A DNA stretch of 64,000 nt from Colocasia esculenta (taxonomy: Eukaryota > Streptophyta > Magnoliopsida > Alismatales > Araceae): assembly GCA_014218235.1 (NCBI GenBank), contig CM024760.1, forward strand, positions 7,606,049 through 7,670,048. The letters run 5' to 3'. How positions within the stretch are numbered: position 1 is the stretch's first letter; each line of letters starts with the position of its first letter. The notes beneath the pieces are model-generated. The model did not search any database, had not been told where the DNA came from, and saw nothing but the letters and a program-made list of their open reading frames with translations. Below, one piece after another: positions 1 through 11,300 of this stretch. The position numbers and the translations under genes are program-made.

Positions 1-301
1 CTTTTTCTCCTATCTCCATTCTACGTATGTTAGGATAGTTGGTTTCGCTATTTTAATTGTTTTTCCGCTGTGCATCTCACACAATAGGTTTGCGTAATTG
101 AGTCTGATCTATTTTGTATGAAATATTTTTAATTAAGCGATAACCAATTCACCTATCCCCTCTTAGTTGTTCATCGCACGTATTTCTCTTTTCAAAGGGT
201 GACAAATAACTTTATGGGAAATGATGTAACAGCATTTAATGCTCCCGTTGGGATGATGTGAAAGCATTTAAGAGCATTAAATGCTCCTACTGGGTGGAGT
301 C
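1..301. other. Non-coding flank, no gene seen
   Basis: AT-rich sequence with no convincing coding frame on either strand. A short direct repetition around the words GCATTTAATGCTCC and GCATTAAATGCTCC is visible at about 231-290. Nothing else is recognised. Confidence 0.5.
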
Positions 302-454
302 CGCATGGGTAGGGCTGTTCATAATTCGGTTCAAATCGAAAAATCGAACCGGACCGACCGGTTTGGTCCGGTTCGGACCCCTATGCAGTTCAGTTCGGTT
401 TCACTTTCTGAAACCGAATATATATATAATATGTGCATTAATAACACAAACATA

Positions 455-526
455 ATGTAGGGTAGTTGGTTAGCACGGGGTTGCATGGCGTCGCAGACGC
501 CGTGGGTTCGAAACCGCCCTCTTACA
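455..526 (+). other. tRNA-like sequence (A and B box), probably SINE-derived
   Basis: A D-arm/A-box-like stretch (TAGTTGGTTAGCA, 463-475) is followed by a good B box (GGGTTCGAAACC, 504-515). A strong stem, GGCGTC-GCA-GACGCC, sits where the anticodon arm would be. I could not fold a clean cloverleaf with a 7-bp acceptor stem, so this is reported as a tRNA-derived relic rather than a working tRNA gene. Confidence 0.4.
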
Positions 527-581
527 ACATGATTTTTTTGTAAAACAATGTGTCAAAACTGATATTTTCTGTCAAAAACAT

Positions 582-655
582 GCCAAAGCCAAGATTCGAA
601 CACCAAACCTCTTACGTGAAAGGCCAACGCCTTAGCCATCCACCCGAGCGCGCGG
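582..655 (-). other. tRNA-like sequence (A and B box), opposite orientation
   Basis: On the minus strand an A-box-like TGGCTAAGGCG (complement of 628-638) is followed by a CTTTCACG anticodon-like loop and a B box GTTCGAATCTTGG (complement of 589-601). It faces the tRNA-like sequence at 455-526. Acceptor pairing is weak, so it is probably a relic inside the hAT-like element. Confidence 0.4.
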
Positions 656-811
656 CTGTGTAATAAAAGGAATTAGACTTCGGTTTAAACCGAACGGAAC
701 CGGTTCGGTTCGGTTCGAGTTGACCTTGGAATTCGGTTAGGTTCGGTTCGGGTTGACCAAAAATTAAGCCAACCCGGACCAAACCGACCTGTGTTCACCC
801 CTACGCATAGG

Positions 812-1597
812 TAGCTACTACCTGTGCAGACATGTAGTTGGTGGTTCTCACAAGTAAAGTTATTTCCCATATTGTAATCATTACACTACTTTGTGGACAA
901 CCAGGCACAGACCCGGAGGAGTTGACATGAGATTAAGGTGATACAAGTAGAAAAGCCTTAGGTGAAAAAAGTGCAGTACAAATTGGAAAGATATCAAAAT
1001 GCAAAAGTTACCGCACAGAGGTTAGCAGTAAGCTGATAAACTTAAACATATTACTGAATTTTTAACCACTCATGAATATATATATATATATGTGTGTGTG
1101 TGTGTTCATCATTACCCAAGAAGCATGCAAATTTATTACAACATAAACGATTGTGGAATCTAGAAACTGAGAAGAAAATCATTTGCACCTGAATAGGGAC
1201 AGAATTCTTGTTTAGAAAATGAACCATCAAGGAGACTAGAATGTATATTTTATTGGGTTATTTCCATGATTAGTTTTTAATTTTCATAAAATGTCACTTA
1301 AAAGCATAATAGCATGAGTTTCCCTCTTAAATCTGCAATATGGTAGGAAGGGTACCCCAACAATTAAAAGTGGCATCTGTGACATATTTCTTGTTAAGGA
1401 GGACATCATGCAATTATGTTTTTAAGACATTTTTACATCAATCAAATGTATTAGGACTATCCATGCAAACAAAAAAAAAATTAAGTTTCAGGTTAGTAGG
1501 TAAAGAATCAAAGTAGCAGTACCAGTAGTTTTCAAATTCACATGAATGATAACTATGCTACATAGTTGTTATGATGCCTCAAAAAGGATATACTTAC
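812..1597. other. Non-coding; expected last GLR exon not found
   Basis: AT-rich, with a (TA)n(TG)n microsatellite at about 1077-1105. This stretch lies downstream of the last visible GLR exon on the minus strand. A terminal exon for the end of the ligand-binding lobe, the last membrane helix and the cytoplasmic tail would be expected here. No frame resembling it (for example an RDSPLAVDMSTAIL-like motif) is visible. Confidence 0.45.
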
Positions 1598-4500
1598 AAA
1601 ACCCCATCCACTCTTGGTGAACATCTGTCCAACAATGCCAAAGCCACTAGTTTTCGCTAAGAAGAGCTCAATATATGGAAGCTCATCTACTATTGCTGCC
1701 ACACCTCCATTTTGAGGTCCACGCTGTAATGCAGTTTCATAAGCTCCCGGGGAGCCAAGAGTAACCAATCTTGATGGATGGACATTAAGACTATCTATCA
1801 AATAGCTCCGAGCAAATGATCCTACTTGGTAACCAATGGGCTGATTACTTGCTACCAAGTTGTCAATTCCCTTTATAGGAGATGATAATTGTTGGACTGT
1901 GAGGAAAGACGTCAAACTTGCAGTGTAGCTTGATGTGATCACCATCAATAGGAAAAGCCATACCATCATCACCATGCGCCCCAATGTGCTCTGAATAGCC
2001 TCTTCTGAAACCATCAAACAGCATAGTGTTATAAAGTGTCCATCATGGTTTAAGTAGCTTTGGGAAAGCTACAGGATGACTTTCAACATTTTATGCAATT
2101 TCAACTTAGCCTACAATGAAAATGTTGTACACTGGCAGCAACATTATCTACACGCATCCCTAACTTATTTCCGTCTTAAAAAAAGAAACATGGAAATGAT
2201 GAAGCTAAGAAACACAAGGTGGACAGCAGTCAACTCACGTTGGGAATTAAATAGTGTGGAGAACGTAAACCTGCATCACAAAATGATAGACATTAGATGC
2301 TAGAAATGGTAAAATTGGATTCTGCATGATGGACGGTAGAAATACCCCTCCATCCATCTAAAAAATGTTCAAAAGCAGAAGTGGTTTCATTTTTTGTGGT
2401 TGAACACATCAATGAGGTTATGCAATTGACATACACAAACTTTGCACAATATATTTCACCATAGATATACACAACAAACATAGCATAACATATTTCACCA
2501 TAGATATACCTTAGGAAAGGACAGATTCAGGACTGCAAATGCAGAGATGTTGAAAACCTCACTTACAGAAGAATGGTCGTGCATTGTCGCTTAGGTGGAC
2601 CTCGAAAATCACCATTTACCCGATGCTCAAGGATCCAAATGACAAACCCAACCATGAGAAAGAATGACACCGTTGCACACCACATGCTTAGTGTAAATGG
2701 TCTGAGAAAAACCCAAGTACTTGATTTATCATTTTCAATTGGTGCCACGATGACAAGACCAGTAGCAATATATGGTTGAGTGAAATCCACAATCCTCGTC
2801 CGATTTGTTACTATAGCAATGTCTCCCACGGCTGCAGCAAATACCTGGGGATAACTTGCAGAAATAACTATAAGAACATATAGTAACGACAATGAATGGA
2901 TAGTTCTAGTTCTCAGAGACCAGCAGGCATCACTTCTAAGTACTTACATTTTCATTAACCATCTTCACAAGCTCATCATAATTAGGATTTGAATGGCCAT
3001 CTCCAAAAGGCACAAATTGATAGGGAACATCATATGGAACCAATTCCAATGCAGCTTTAAACACATCAATACAGTAGCCTACAACCTCATGAGTTTCTCG
3101 TGTTTTTGTTACAAATTGCACATAACTAGCCCTATAAGGAACTCCAACTTTCAACGGCCTCTCGCGACTTGCAAGCACATAACCACGCGGCGTCACTGTC
3201 TTTCCCCCAGGCCAGATAACATGATGAAGGTGCTGGTTTTCTGAGAAATTTCTTGATACATTGATGTATAGATTAGATGGAACTGAAACTGACAATCCTG
3301 AATGAGTAGACCAATATCCAATTGGATGAATAACAGAATGACCTACGTTAATGACTTCATAGACACCTCGCATCAGATTATGCTCACTATCAAATTGGAT
3401 TGGACCAGAGATGCCATTAAAATTCAAAAGCAATAGCTTCTTTAGCAGCAGTTGCCCATTATCAAAAGTTTTGAGTTCTCCCAGTTGTACCTTTCCTTCC
3501 GCATCCTGTAGATTAATGCTCGAGGAGAAAGTTATATTCTCAGATTCATTGAGAAGCTCATTGATGGCATGCGCAACTCCCCAAACTGTATCATAAGCAT
3601 GAAGACCATACGTGTTTAGTTGATATCTTACTCCACCCTTTCCCTGCAATTGATTCCATCTTGATACAAAATTCCTTCTACGATGTGATTGAGGAACATA
3701 CTGACGAAAATAAATTACTCCTTCGAAATTTAGTATATCATTACCCACAGTCTTATTAGAATCTAAAGAGGTGGAAAGCCAATCTGTTGCAAGCCATATG
3801 TATTCATCAGTCATCATATGAAGATGCTGAGCTACAGAGAAAATCAAAGGCCCGGAATCAGGGTTAACATGCACCACATAAACACGAGGACCAATAAATT
3901 TGGATCCCTTCAGCAAATCAAAAATGTCATTATAACTAGCTCCAACTGGCAACGCAACTTTGTAAATAATTTTTGACAACTTTTTGGCAAGTTCATCACC
4001 TAAAGCTGAAACCCCATTTCTTCCATAATCATCATCCACAAACACAGTAATGACCTCTTTCCAACCATAGTAATTAATCAAATCTGCCATTGCCCACATC
4101 TGGTAAAAATCGCTCTGTGTTGTGCGGAGGAAGTAAGGAAACTGAATAGATGATAGTGTAGGATCTGTGGCAGCGAAGGACACCAGAGGTGTTTGGAGTT
4201 CATTAGAAACAAAGGCAATGGTATGAGCTACAGTTGACGATTGTGGACCAATTATGGCAACAGCATCTTTTTCAAGTATCCGAAGAGCTGCCAAAGAAAA
4301 TCTGTCAAAGGAATGTAACATACCTCCCTGTGCCTCTATTAGAATAACAGCATATGGGTGGAAAAACCCATCCATAAAGATATACAAGTATGAAACAGAG
4401 AAGAACAATTGAAGAAATATACAGACAAAGGGAAACTCCTGTTGCCTAATCTACTGCCTCGTTCAGGTGCCTACCATTCACTGGTTACTTCAGTTTGGTT

Positions 4501-5290
4501 TTCTCTTGCAATAAACCATTGTCAGGATGAAAGTCACATAATTGTCACCACTGTATTTGATTTGCCCAGGCATGAGCAAGAATTCTCACGATGTGCAGAG
4601 ACCATTTTGTGTATGGGTCCTATGGCATAAGACCAAACATCCAGGACACCCCACCCCCATCCCCCCAAAACACACACCCATCATCATTCTTAATGGTTTT
4701 TATTGAATTCGGATGTACCGATGGTAAAGCATGCAATTTTCATTTGGAAAAAAGGAAGATTTATTTGCAAGATAAACTCTTTCGAGTTTCATGCACCGGT
4801 GATCAATGACATGGAGTTGTGGTTTTTTATGATGAGCATATTCATCTCACATGAGCGGAGAAAAAACAAAAGTATTAGTCTTACATGTTTAAAGATCTAT
4901 GCCTATTCACAAATTCTGCATTTTATTTAGAAAATGGTGAATTTGAAGAAGAAGATACTCCCAATCGTTCTATGCACAAAAAGGCAATATACAAACAAGG
5001 AAACCTAGAGAAACGAAAGGAAGAAATCAAATACCTCCAATCAAACCTTGGAAAGCACCGCAACTAGTGTCCTCCATGATTAAGTTCAGACGGGTACCAC
5101 CTAGCACGCTTGTATTTGCATTGATATCATCTACAGCAGCTTCGATAGCTGCCTTGGCAACTTCCCCAATGACGGAATCAAAAGTAAGCAAAGCTCCTAT
5201 ATTGATAGCCCTGGGCCTCTCACAGTGGACTAATCGACCATCCAAGCTCAGCAGGAAGGCAAACAATAAACCAAGCAATATGGAAGCCAT
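1598..5290 (-). CDS. GLR3: Glutamate receptor-like channel, GLR3-type; 3' partial and probably disrupted at the pore
   Basis: Plant ionotropic glutamate receptor-like, a ligand-gated cation channel of plasma or internal membranes. Minus-strand exons: 5035-5290, 2948-4287, 2567-2844 and 1598-2004, with GT-AG borders. The chosen start (5290) opens a signal peptide (MASILLGLLFAFLLSL); an in-frame Met at 5401 would bury it. Residues about 30-420 form the amino-terminal periplasmic-binding-like domain (EKDAVAIIGPQSS). S1 begins near RERPLKVGVPYR (about residue 460) and includes GDIAIVTNRTRIVDFTQPY. M1 is in exon 3 (WCATVSFFLMVGFVIWILEH). Exon 4 has M3 (SSYTASLTSFLTVQQL) and S2 (GGVAAIVDELPYIELFL). 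Between RQCTTILL and EEAIQSTLGR the expected pore-loop residues (FSFST-type) are absent in frame, and the exon 3 to 4 phase does not match. The last exon is also missing. Family assignment is secure; an intact product is doubtful. Confidence 0.85.
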
Positions 5291-6267
5291 GGTGGCTCTT
5301 TCAGATGGAACAAACAGCAAAATCAACAAATCTCCATGAAAGGATCCCCAGTTGGAGACGAAAACGGCAGGTGATAGGAGCTGACGAATGTGAGAGAGCA
5401 CTCCACCTCCACTTCTTCCACATGAAACTTAAACCTCTGAAACGGACAGAACGATTCACCCAATCCACCTGAAAGCATATGAGACCTGCGACCCAGCGAT
5501 CAGTACCCCCAGAAGAATGCGAAGACGACCTATCCTCCACAGAGAAGACTTTCCCACCATGTACACCACGGAATGTGCTTCACGTTCGTAAAAGGCAGAA
5601 CACTACAGAAGTGGGTCTACAACAGAAGAGAGAGGAGGGGGGAAGGGAGCGGTCCTATTCTAAAGTCATCGAAACACACACTTACACTGCAAAAAAGGAA
5701 ACTTTTTTTCACAAGACTACAATTACCCAGGTCAAAATCGGAACTTCTTTCGCTTTCGCAATCCCAGCCCACGAACTTCTGTTCCCCGTTTCACCCCCCG
5801 CCCACCGGCGCACCAGGACGCCTTGGGGTTGTCCCAGTTCTCCCATCACCGGAAACTGGCAGTAGTAGGTTAAAGGCGGCTACAAAGAAAGGACTTTTCC
5901 CTCTCCAATCCATCACCATTGTCGGCTTCCCTCCGGCTTCGACCCACGTGATGTATCCCAGCAGCTACAGTCTAGTGTTACACACTTCCTCTACGTACAG
6001 AGCGCACCCACCCTGACGCGGATCTAAACCAAAGCCATTAAAGCTGCAGATAAATGACAGGAGGAGTACGGGTCCAGGTGGGTGGATTAGCTTTTCTGCG
6101 ACGCGGGGATGGAGAAGGAGATTATAGCTGTCGATCACAAGGGTGTGATGATCTGGGAAGGTGAGGGCGGGCATGGGCACCACTGTGAAGAACAGTGACC
6201 ATGGCTTGCGATGAGCTCTTTCCCCTCAATAAACAAAGATTTGGGTGGAGTTCTTTCTCAAAAGTAA
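5291..6267. other. 5' region of the GLR gene, no separate gene
   Basis: Upstream leader and promoter side of the GLR gene. The reading frames here are short and resemble nothing known. The MULE begins 977 bp beyond the GLR start codon, so it sits close enough to affect the promoter. No convincing TATA box was identified. Confidence 0.4.
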
Positions 6268-6276
6268 AAAGAAAAA
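6268..6276. repeat. 9-bp target-site duplication, left copy
   Basis: AAAGAAAAA directly precedes the left terminal repeat. The same nine bases follow the right terminal repeat at 16961-16969. Nine-base duplications are diagnostic of Mutator-like transposition. Confidence 0.85.
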
Positions 6277-6965
6277 GAGAAAATTAATTGAGGTCCCTGT
6301 CAGAGTCTGATACTTATTTTCTCGTCTCTATCAGAATACCGTTTGATGTAAAGTCTCTGCTTTTCTCCAGATTTAATTTTCAGTCCTTGTTTTTCACACG
6401 TCACTATTTACGGCTCTCCACACACGATTTCCATCTCATTGGCCTCCGTCTCTTTTTCCCATTCCCGTCTTACCCTTCCTCCTTTTTTCCATCGCCTTTT
6501 CCCCATACGACGCTGACGCTTCAGTGGCCCGTGAACTCTGACCGATGCGAAGTTACTGTTACATACCCTGCCAAGAACTGATACAGCAACCATTGACAGC
6601 ACTTACAAACAGTCTTCGGACGACCGTTCTTCACACTATAAAAGGAACCCAAAGTCATTCCTATCATTCATCACAAGCTTCCCTCGCTCTTCTTCTTCCT
6701 ATCTTTGTTGCTCGTCTTCTTCATCTTTATTTGCAGATGTCTTCATCTAACCGTGCTCCCCAGAGGGATGGCAAGACACCTGCCTCACCGTCGCCCCCGG
6801 CTCCCCCGTTGCGACAGTCCACCTTCAGCGCCGACTACTGGGACGGTTTTTACATGGGCTAGAAGATGGCTTTACAGAAAGCCTCCCGGCATTACGGCGA
6901 CAAGGGCCTCAATAACATCCTCCCAGACATCGGCCCTAGGGTAGAACACATCTCTTCCTCCCCTT
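6277..6965 (+). repeat. Left terminal inverted repeat of the MULE (about 0.69 kb)
   Basis: Matches the complement of 16255-16960 over nearly its whole length, with scattered substitutions and small indels. It contains a TATA box (TATAAAAG, 6637-6644), a CT-rich leader ending TTTGCAG and an ATG at 6737. Similarity fades near 6960, where unlike CT-rich repeats begin on each side. Confidence 0.85.
6637..6644 (+). promoter_or_regulatory. TATA box in left terminal repeat, reading inward
   Basis: TATAAAAG lies 93 bp upstream of the ATG at 6737 and is followed by a pyrimidine-rich leader. The same box is preserved in the opposite terminal repeat at 16592-16599. Conservation in both ends suggests a working promoter; this is inference, as no transcript data are available. 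Confidence 0.55.
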
Positions 6966-7132
6966 CCTCCGCTGACCGTTCCGGCACCTGCCCTTCCTCC
7001 CCTGACCGTTCCGGCACCTCCCCTTTCTCCCATCCCTCCCATGACTGTTCCGGCACCTCCCCTTCCTCCCATCCCTCCCCTGACCGTTCCGCCTCCTCCC
7101 CTCCGTGCTCTACCGAGTGGTCGGTAGAGTAG
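6737..7132 (+). pseudogene. Small reading frame carried in the left terminal repeat, interrupted by a stop
   Basis: The frame begins MSSSNRAPQRDGKTPASPSP and continues to an in-frame TAG at 6860-6862, then stays open to 7132. The right-end copy has TGG where this copy has TAG, so the stop looks like a Trp-to-stop change. After the stop the frame continues MALQKASRHYGD and then a Pro/Ser-rich run of imperfect repeats (PSSPDRSGTSP). I do not recognise the product. The frame lies in both terminal repeats and faces the middle of the element. It may be part of an untranslated leader rather than a protein gene. Confidence 0.35.
6955..7115 (+). repeat. CT-rich imperfect minisatellite
   Basis: Repeated units built on CCTTCCTCCCCTGACCGTTC and close variants. 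It lies just inside the left terminal repeat. The right end has a different G/A-rich minisatellite at the matching place. Confidence 0.6.
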
Positions 7133-7264
7133 AGGTAGAGAGTTATTGTAACATGGCTTGTTTATGATAAGTATTTTCGTTTGATGCAGTCTTCTGTGTG
7201 CTTATGTATGTGCTATGTATCATGCAAACTCAACATGTTACCAATAACACACTGTAACATCCCC

Positions 7265-8180
7265 TCATATATACTATAATCAACATAACGAACGACTGTA
7301 AGAGATTATAACATATAATGTAAAACTGTATGTTAGACTGTAGTGCTTGAACTGTAAGAGTGTAGTGCTCAAACTGTAACAGGGTTGTTCTTTAGGTGTA
7401 ACACTGTAGTGCTCGAACTGTAACAGTCTAGAACTTAAACTGCAACATTTTATTACGTATAATATAACAGAATACATAAGTACTAGAACTGTAAGAGTGT
7501 AGTGCGCGAACTGTAAGAGTGTAGTGCTCAAACTGTAACAGGGATGTTCTTTAGGTGTAACACTGTAGTGCTCAAACTGTAACAGTCTAGAACTTAAATT
7601 GTAACATTTTATTACGTATAATATAACAGAATACGTAAGTACTGGAACTGTAAGAGTGTAGTGCGCGAACTGTAAGAGTGTAGTGCTCAAACTGTAACAG
7701 AGTTGTTCTTTAGGTGTAACACTGTAGTGCTCGAACTGTAACAGTCTAGAACTTAAACTGTAACATTTTATTACGTATAATATAACAGAATACGTAAGTA
7801 CTGGAACTGTAAGAGTGTAGTGCGCGAACTGTAAGAGTGTAGTGCTGAAAATGTAAGAATCTAGTGCTTCAACTGCAACATCTTATTACATATACTGTAA
7901 CAGAAATCGTGAGGAGACATTGCTCTTCTTCCTCCTATCTTTCTTGCTCGTCTTCTTCCTCTTTATTCGCAGATGTCTTCATGTAACATACGGTACACAG
8001 GTCAAACTGTAAGAGTATTAGAGTTAAACTGTAACACTACATTACGTACACTGTACAACAAAACGTAATTGTAAGTGCGCGAACTGTGCAAGTGTATTAC
8101 TGAAACTGTAATAGCGTAGTAGTGAAATTATAACAGCATAGTGCGTACACTGTAATAATGTATTACATACACTGTAATAT
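7265..8180 (+). repeat. Left subterminal array: 159-bp units rich in ACTGTAACAG
   Basis: The phrase GTTCTTTAGGTGTAACACTG recurs at a spacing of 159 bp (near 7386, 7545 and 7704), giving about three full units, then decays to 8180. Within units the shorter word ACTGTAAC/AG appears every 20-30 bp. Right-end subterminal DNA has the complementary word GTTACAGT, so the motif points inward symmetrically. Subterminal repeats of this kind are often transposase-binding sites; that role is inferred. Confidence 0.75.
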
Positions 8181-8187
8181 TGGAATA

Positions 8188-10901
8188 TTAGGACGACGTT
8201 CTTCCTGGCAACCTTTTTGTTGTCGGTGGCTTGATTAGAACTTCTGATGGTTGAGGCAGATCCGGCATGTCAAATGTTGGGATAGGTTGAATGTTTCTTT
8301 CATATGCAGCCCTATACACTTCTGTGCTGTAAAATGCCGAAACATATTGAGTAACGGCCTCCTTGTTACTGCAAATTGCTGCGCATGCATGCTTGCAAAG
8401 AATCTTGACAAGTTGCCAGTGTCCACAGGAGCATATTTGTAGATGGAGGTCTACGGCGTACGTCTTCATACTTTCAACAACCTCAAATTTGATTCCATCT
8501 GAATAACGGATTGCTAAGCTTCTCCTTTCTTGAAGGTTTTTTTCGATGATTTTTTGTACTTTAGGACAGTATGGTGTATCCCACAATGCAGCATCAATTT
8601 TTCTCTTTGCAGCCATTTCCATCATTTGCACTCTAATTTTGTCAACCATCTGTAGTATTGGTAGACTTCGCGCGTCATGTATCCAATTGTTGAATGACTC
8701 TGCCAAATTAGAGTATAATTCCCCAAACCTGTATGGCCATGTGAAGGAAATTAGGTTAATATCAAATATCTGTAACAAGTGTCCACTACATACTGTAACC
8801 TTATTTAACACATTCTGTAATAGATTATCCCTATAACTGTAAGCACATAAATGGCAGAATGTAATAGAACATATCGCTTATGTATTTAAAGAGCCGAACC
8901 TTTGTCCCTGGAAAAGAGCATGGGACCAGTGTTCGACATCATTTCGGAGCACCCATTCTTTGGCCTCAGTAGAATTAAGCTCCATGATTGTCATTGCGTC
9001 TTGGTACTCTTGTTCAGTAACAGCATAGGCAATGCGCTGGAGAATTTTTCTAAGTAATTTTTTGAAAGGGGCGGCATATTTCCCCGCACATTGGTCGTTG
9101 TAGTTCTGCATGATGTGCTGGAAACAGTAGCCGTGATGATCATTCGGAAATACGTCAGGGATCGCTTCCTTCAGACCTCTCCCTCTGTCTGATAAGAACG
9201 CGATCCTTCTATCTGATAGCAATGTCTTTTTCAAATTTTGTAGAAACCAGACCCAGTTGTCATATGTTTCCGAATCTGCGATGGAGTACGCTACACTGAA
9301 TAGCTCATTGTTACTGTTTAAGGCACTTGCAGCAAGTATAACCCCTTGCACTCTACGCTGTTTGATATGAGTTCCGTTCAAAAAGAGTATAGGTCGACAA
9401 CCAACTTCGAACCCATATGCAGACGCCTCGAAGCATATGAAAAAGCGTTTGAATCGCTGAGTCTCCGGGTCCACTTCTAGAGACAAGATCGATCCTGGGT
9501 TTGACTGTAATGCACGTTCACTGTACCAGTTCAACATATGATAGCTTGTTTGAAATCACCGTATAGTGAACCGACAGCAACCTCTTTGCCCCACCATGCC
9601 TATTCAAATGATTATACATGTTCTGTAAGAGTGTTACAGTTCTTGTCCTCATACCTTACAGTAGCCTTCTTAAGTTGTTACAGTATACGCTCAAATGATT
9701 ACAGTTGTTACAATACAAACCCTTACAGTATATGATTACAGTTGTTACAATACAAGGGTCAGAGACTTACAGTATATGATTACAGTTGTTACAGTGGCAT
9801 GCAGATATTGTTACAGTATACGTCGAAATGATTACAGTTATTACAATGATAGTCTTACAGTATATGAGGACAATTGTTACAATGCTAGGGTCAGAGAATT
9901 ACAGTTAAGGATCTATTGATTACAGTAGACGTCATGATGTGTTACAATTCAATTCATGGCATACCTGATGATAAGGGATGCAGATACCGTATTCCTGACT
10001 GATGTCACTCATCATTTCACTTGCTCTGTAGGTGGGTTTATCAACTAGTTTCCCCTTCACAGCATTTGCTACCCACTTCTTAGATGTCCGTGGATGTCCG
10101 TCGCTCATAATGTCACATCCACAGGTGTGTATGTTGTTGAGAGTCTTGATTTCAAATTGTGGACCTTGACGAACGACGGACGCATGCAGGCGCCATGGGC
10201 AAACAGAGACATTGCAACGTACAGTTAATCGTATAGAGTCGTTCTTCAAATATTTCCAATTAAATCCTCGTGCGATCGCGTAATTTGTCAGTTCCATCTG
10301 CAATAGCTCTTTACTTATGAAGACTTGTCCTACTGAGTGTATTCTACCTACGGAATATTGCGTCAACATTGGTACTACACCTTCCGCTCCTTCTCCTCAC
10401 ACATACAACTCCAAACTGCTTCCTGGTAATTGGAGGGGTTCTGGGGTTACCAAAGAACCGCCATGCGTGTTTGAAGTACTTCTGCAAATAATGTACATAC
10501 ATACATTCTTAAGACGAAGGCTTGTTAAGAATGCATGGGATAACATGAAGGGTGGTGAAGAATACATGGACCACGTACCTGTCAAGTGGTTGCGTTCCAT
10601 CTGAATGACGACTAGCATGCGTACTAAGGCAACGAGTTTCCACCTGATGAATTTGTAGATTTATCAATGATGTTCCCTGACACTTGTGAAGATCAAACAT
10701 AGCTTGGACATCCCCATCGTCAAGCAACACCTGTTCAACGTCGGTATCCATGGGAAGACGATACTTCAGCATGTTCTCCTGCATGTCTACACCCAACCTT
10801 TGGGAAACCCTGCTATGAATGGACGCCAAATCCGTGTCCCTCCCTATGAAAAGAACGAAACTTTGATCTCCAAATGAACATCTTCCAGGGAGCTGCTCCA
10901 T
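8188..10901 (-). pseudogene. MULE transposase (mudrA-like), degenerate
   Basis: Minus-strand exons: 10579-10901, about 9965-10402, 8900-9599 and 8188-8728. The first encodes a PB1-like N-terminal region (LPMDTDVEQVLLDDGDVQAM). The second is the MuDR DNA-binding domain (KNDSIRLTVRCNVSVCPWRL, ending CGCDI). The third is the MULE transposase core. The fourth has the SWIM zinc finger CSCGHWQLVKILCKHACAAI. The second and third acidic residues are present (FLSDRGRGL; SNLAESFN). The first catalytic Asp, expected in an FLDGTH-like motif, is Asn here (FLNGTH, codon at 9376-9378). A one-base shift near 9541-9547 separates GDFKQA from YHMLNWY. It ends in TAA at 8188-8190. It should not produce active transposase, but its DNA-binding domain could still be made. 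Confidence 0.8.
9600..9964 (-). other. Transposase intron filled with GTTACAGT words
   Basis: Between exon borders CAG|GTATGC (9965/9964) and AATAG|GCATGG (9600/9599) the intron holds many copies of TTACAGT and TGTTACA on the plus strand, some as GATTACAGTTGTTACA pairs. It is non-coding, and the density of one octamer inside an intron is unusual. Confidence 0.65.
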
Positions 10902-11300
10902 TGGGTGGCAGAGGAAGACGAACGGTTCGTGGAAGACGTTTCGTGTATGAGTGGCTTGGACTGGGGGTCAAATTGGCGGGAGTGCGTATATGGCTACCAA
11001 ACATGGCGGGAAAGCTCTATACGAAGGGCTGTGATTTCCTTCACGTCCCCTCGTCTGTCATACCGAGTATTTTCAGCCGCCCGATGGTCATCATTGCAGT
11101 GCACCGCCATCCTGTTGAGTCCAGTGTCCACCCGTCGGGTACACCGACTCCATCCGTCGGGTACACCAACTTCATATATCATGACTTTTCTCCTTCCCTT
11201 CTCCTACACCGTCATTCCTCCACCAGACCTCTTCTCTGTTACAGTTTCCCATCCTTCAGTTACATCTCCAGACGAAGCAATCCGTCTCTCCCCTCTAACG
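10902..11300. promoter_or_regulatory. Divergent intergenic region between transposase and protease genes
   Basis: A 399-bp gap separates the transposase ATG (10901, minus) from the protease gene ATG (11301, plus). It must hold start signals for both. It includes a duplicated phrase, GTCGGGTACACC, near 11135-11165. No certain TATA box is visible. The protease start could lie further upstream, because the same frame is open from 10905. Confidence 0.4.

Larger units (their letters stand above)
310..803. mobile_element. hAT-like non-autonomous element with 8-bp target duplication
   Basis: The left end reads TAGGGCTGTTCA and the right end TGTTCACCCCTA, giving inverted termini of about 12 bp. Flanks are CGCATGGG (302-309) and CGCATAGG (804-811), an 8-bp duplication with one mismatch, as expected for hAT transposition. 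The body contains many CGGTTCGGTT-type words in both orientations and two tRNA-like stretches. No transposase frame is present, so it would depend on an element elsewhere. Confidence 0.6.

Noticed and set aside
455..655. Two functional tRNA genes
   Set aside because: A and B boxes are present, but acceptor stems do not pair well and both lie in a transposon.
7265..8180. Regular repeats resembling a CRISPR array
   Set aside because: The genome is a plant nucleus, units are 159 bp with no distinct spacers, and they lie inside a MULE.
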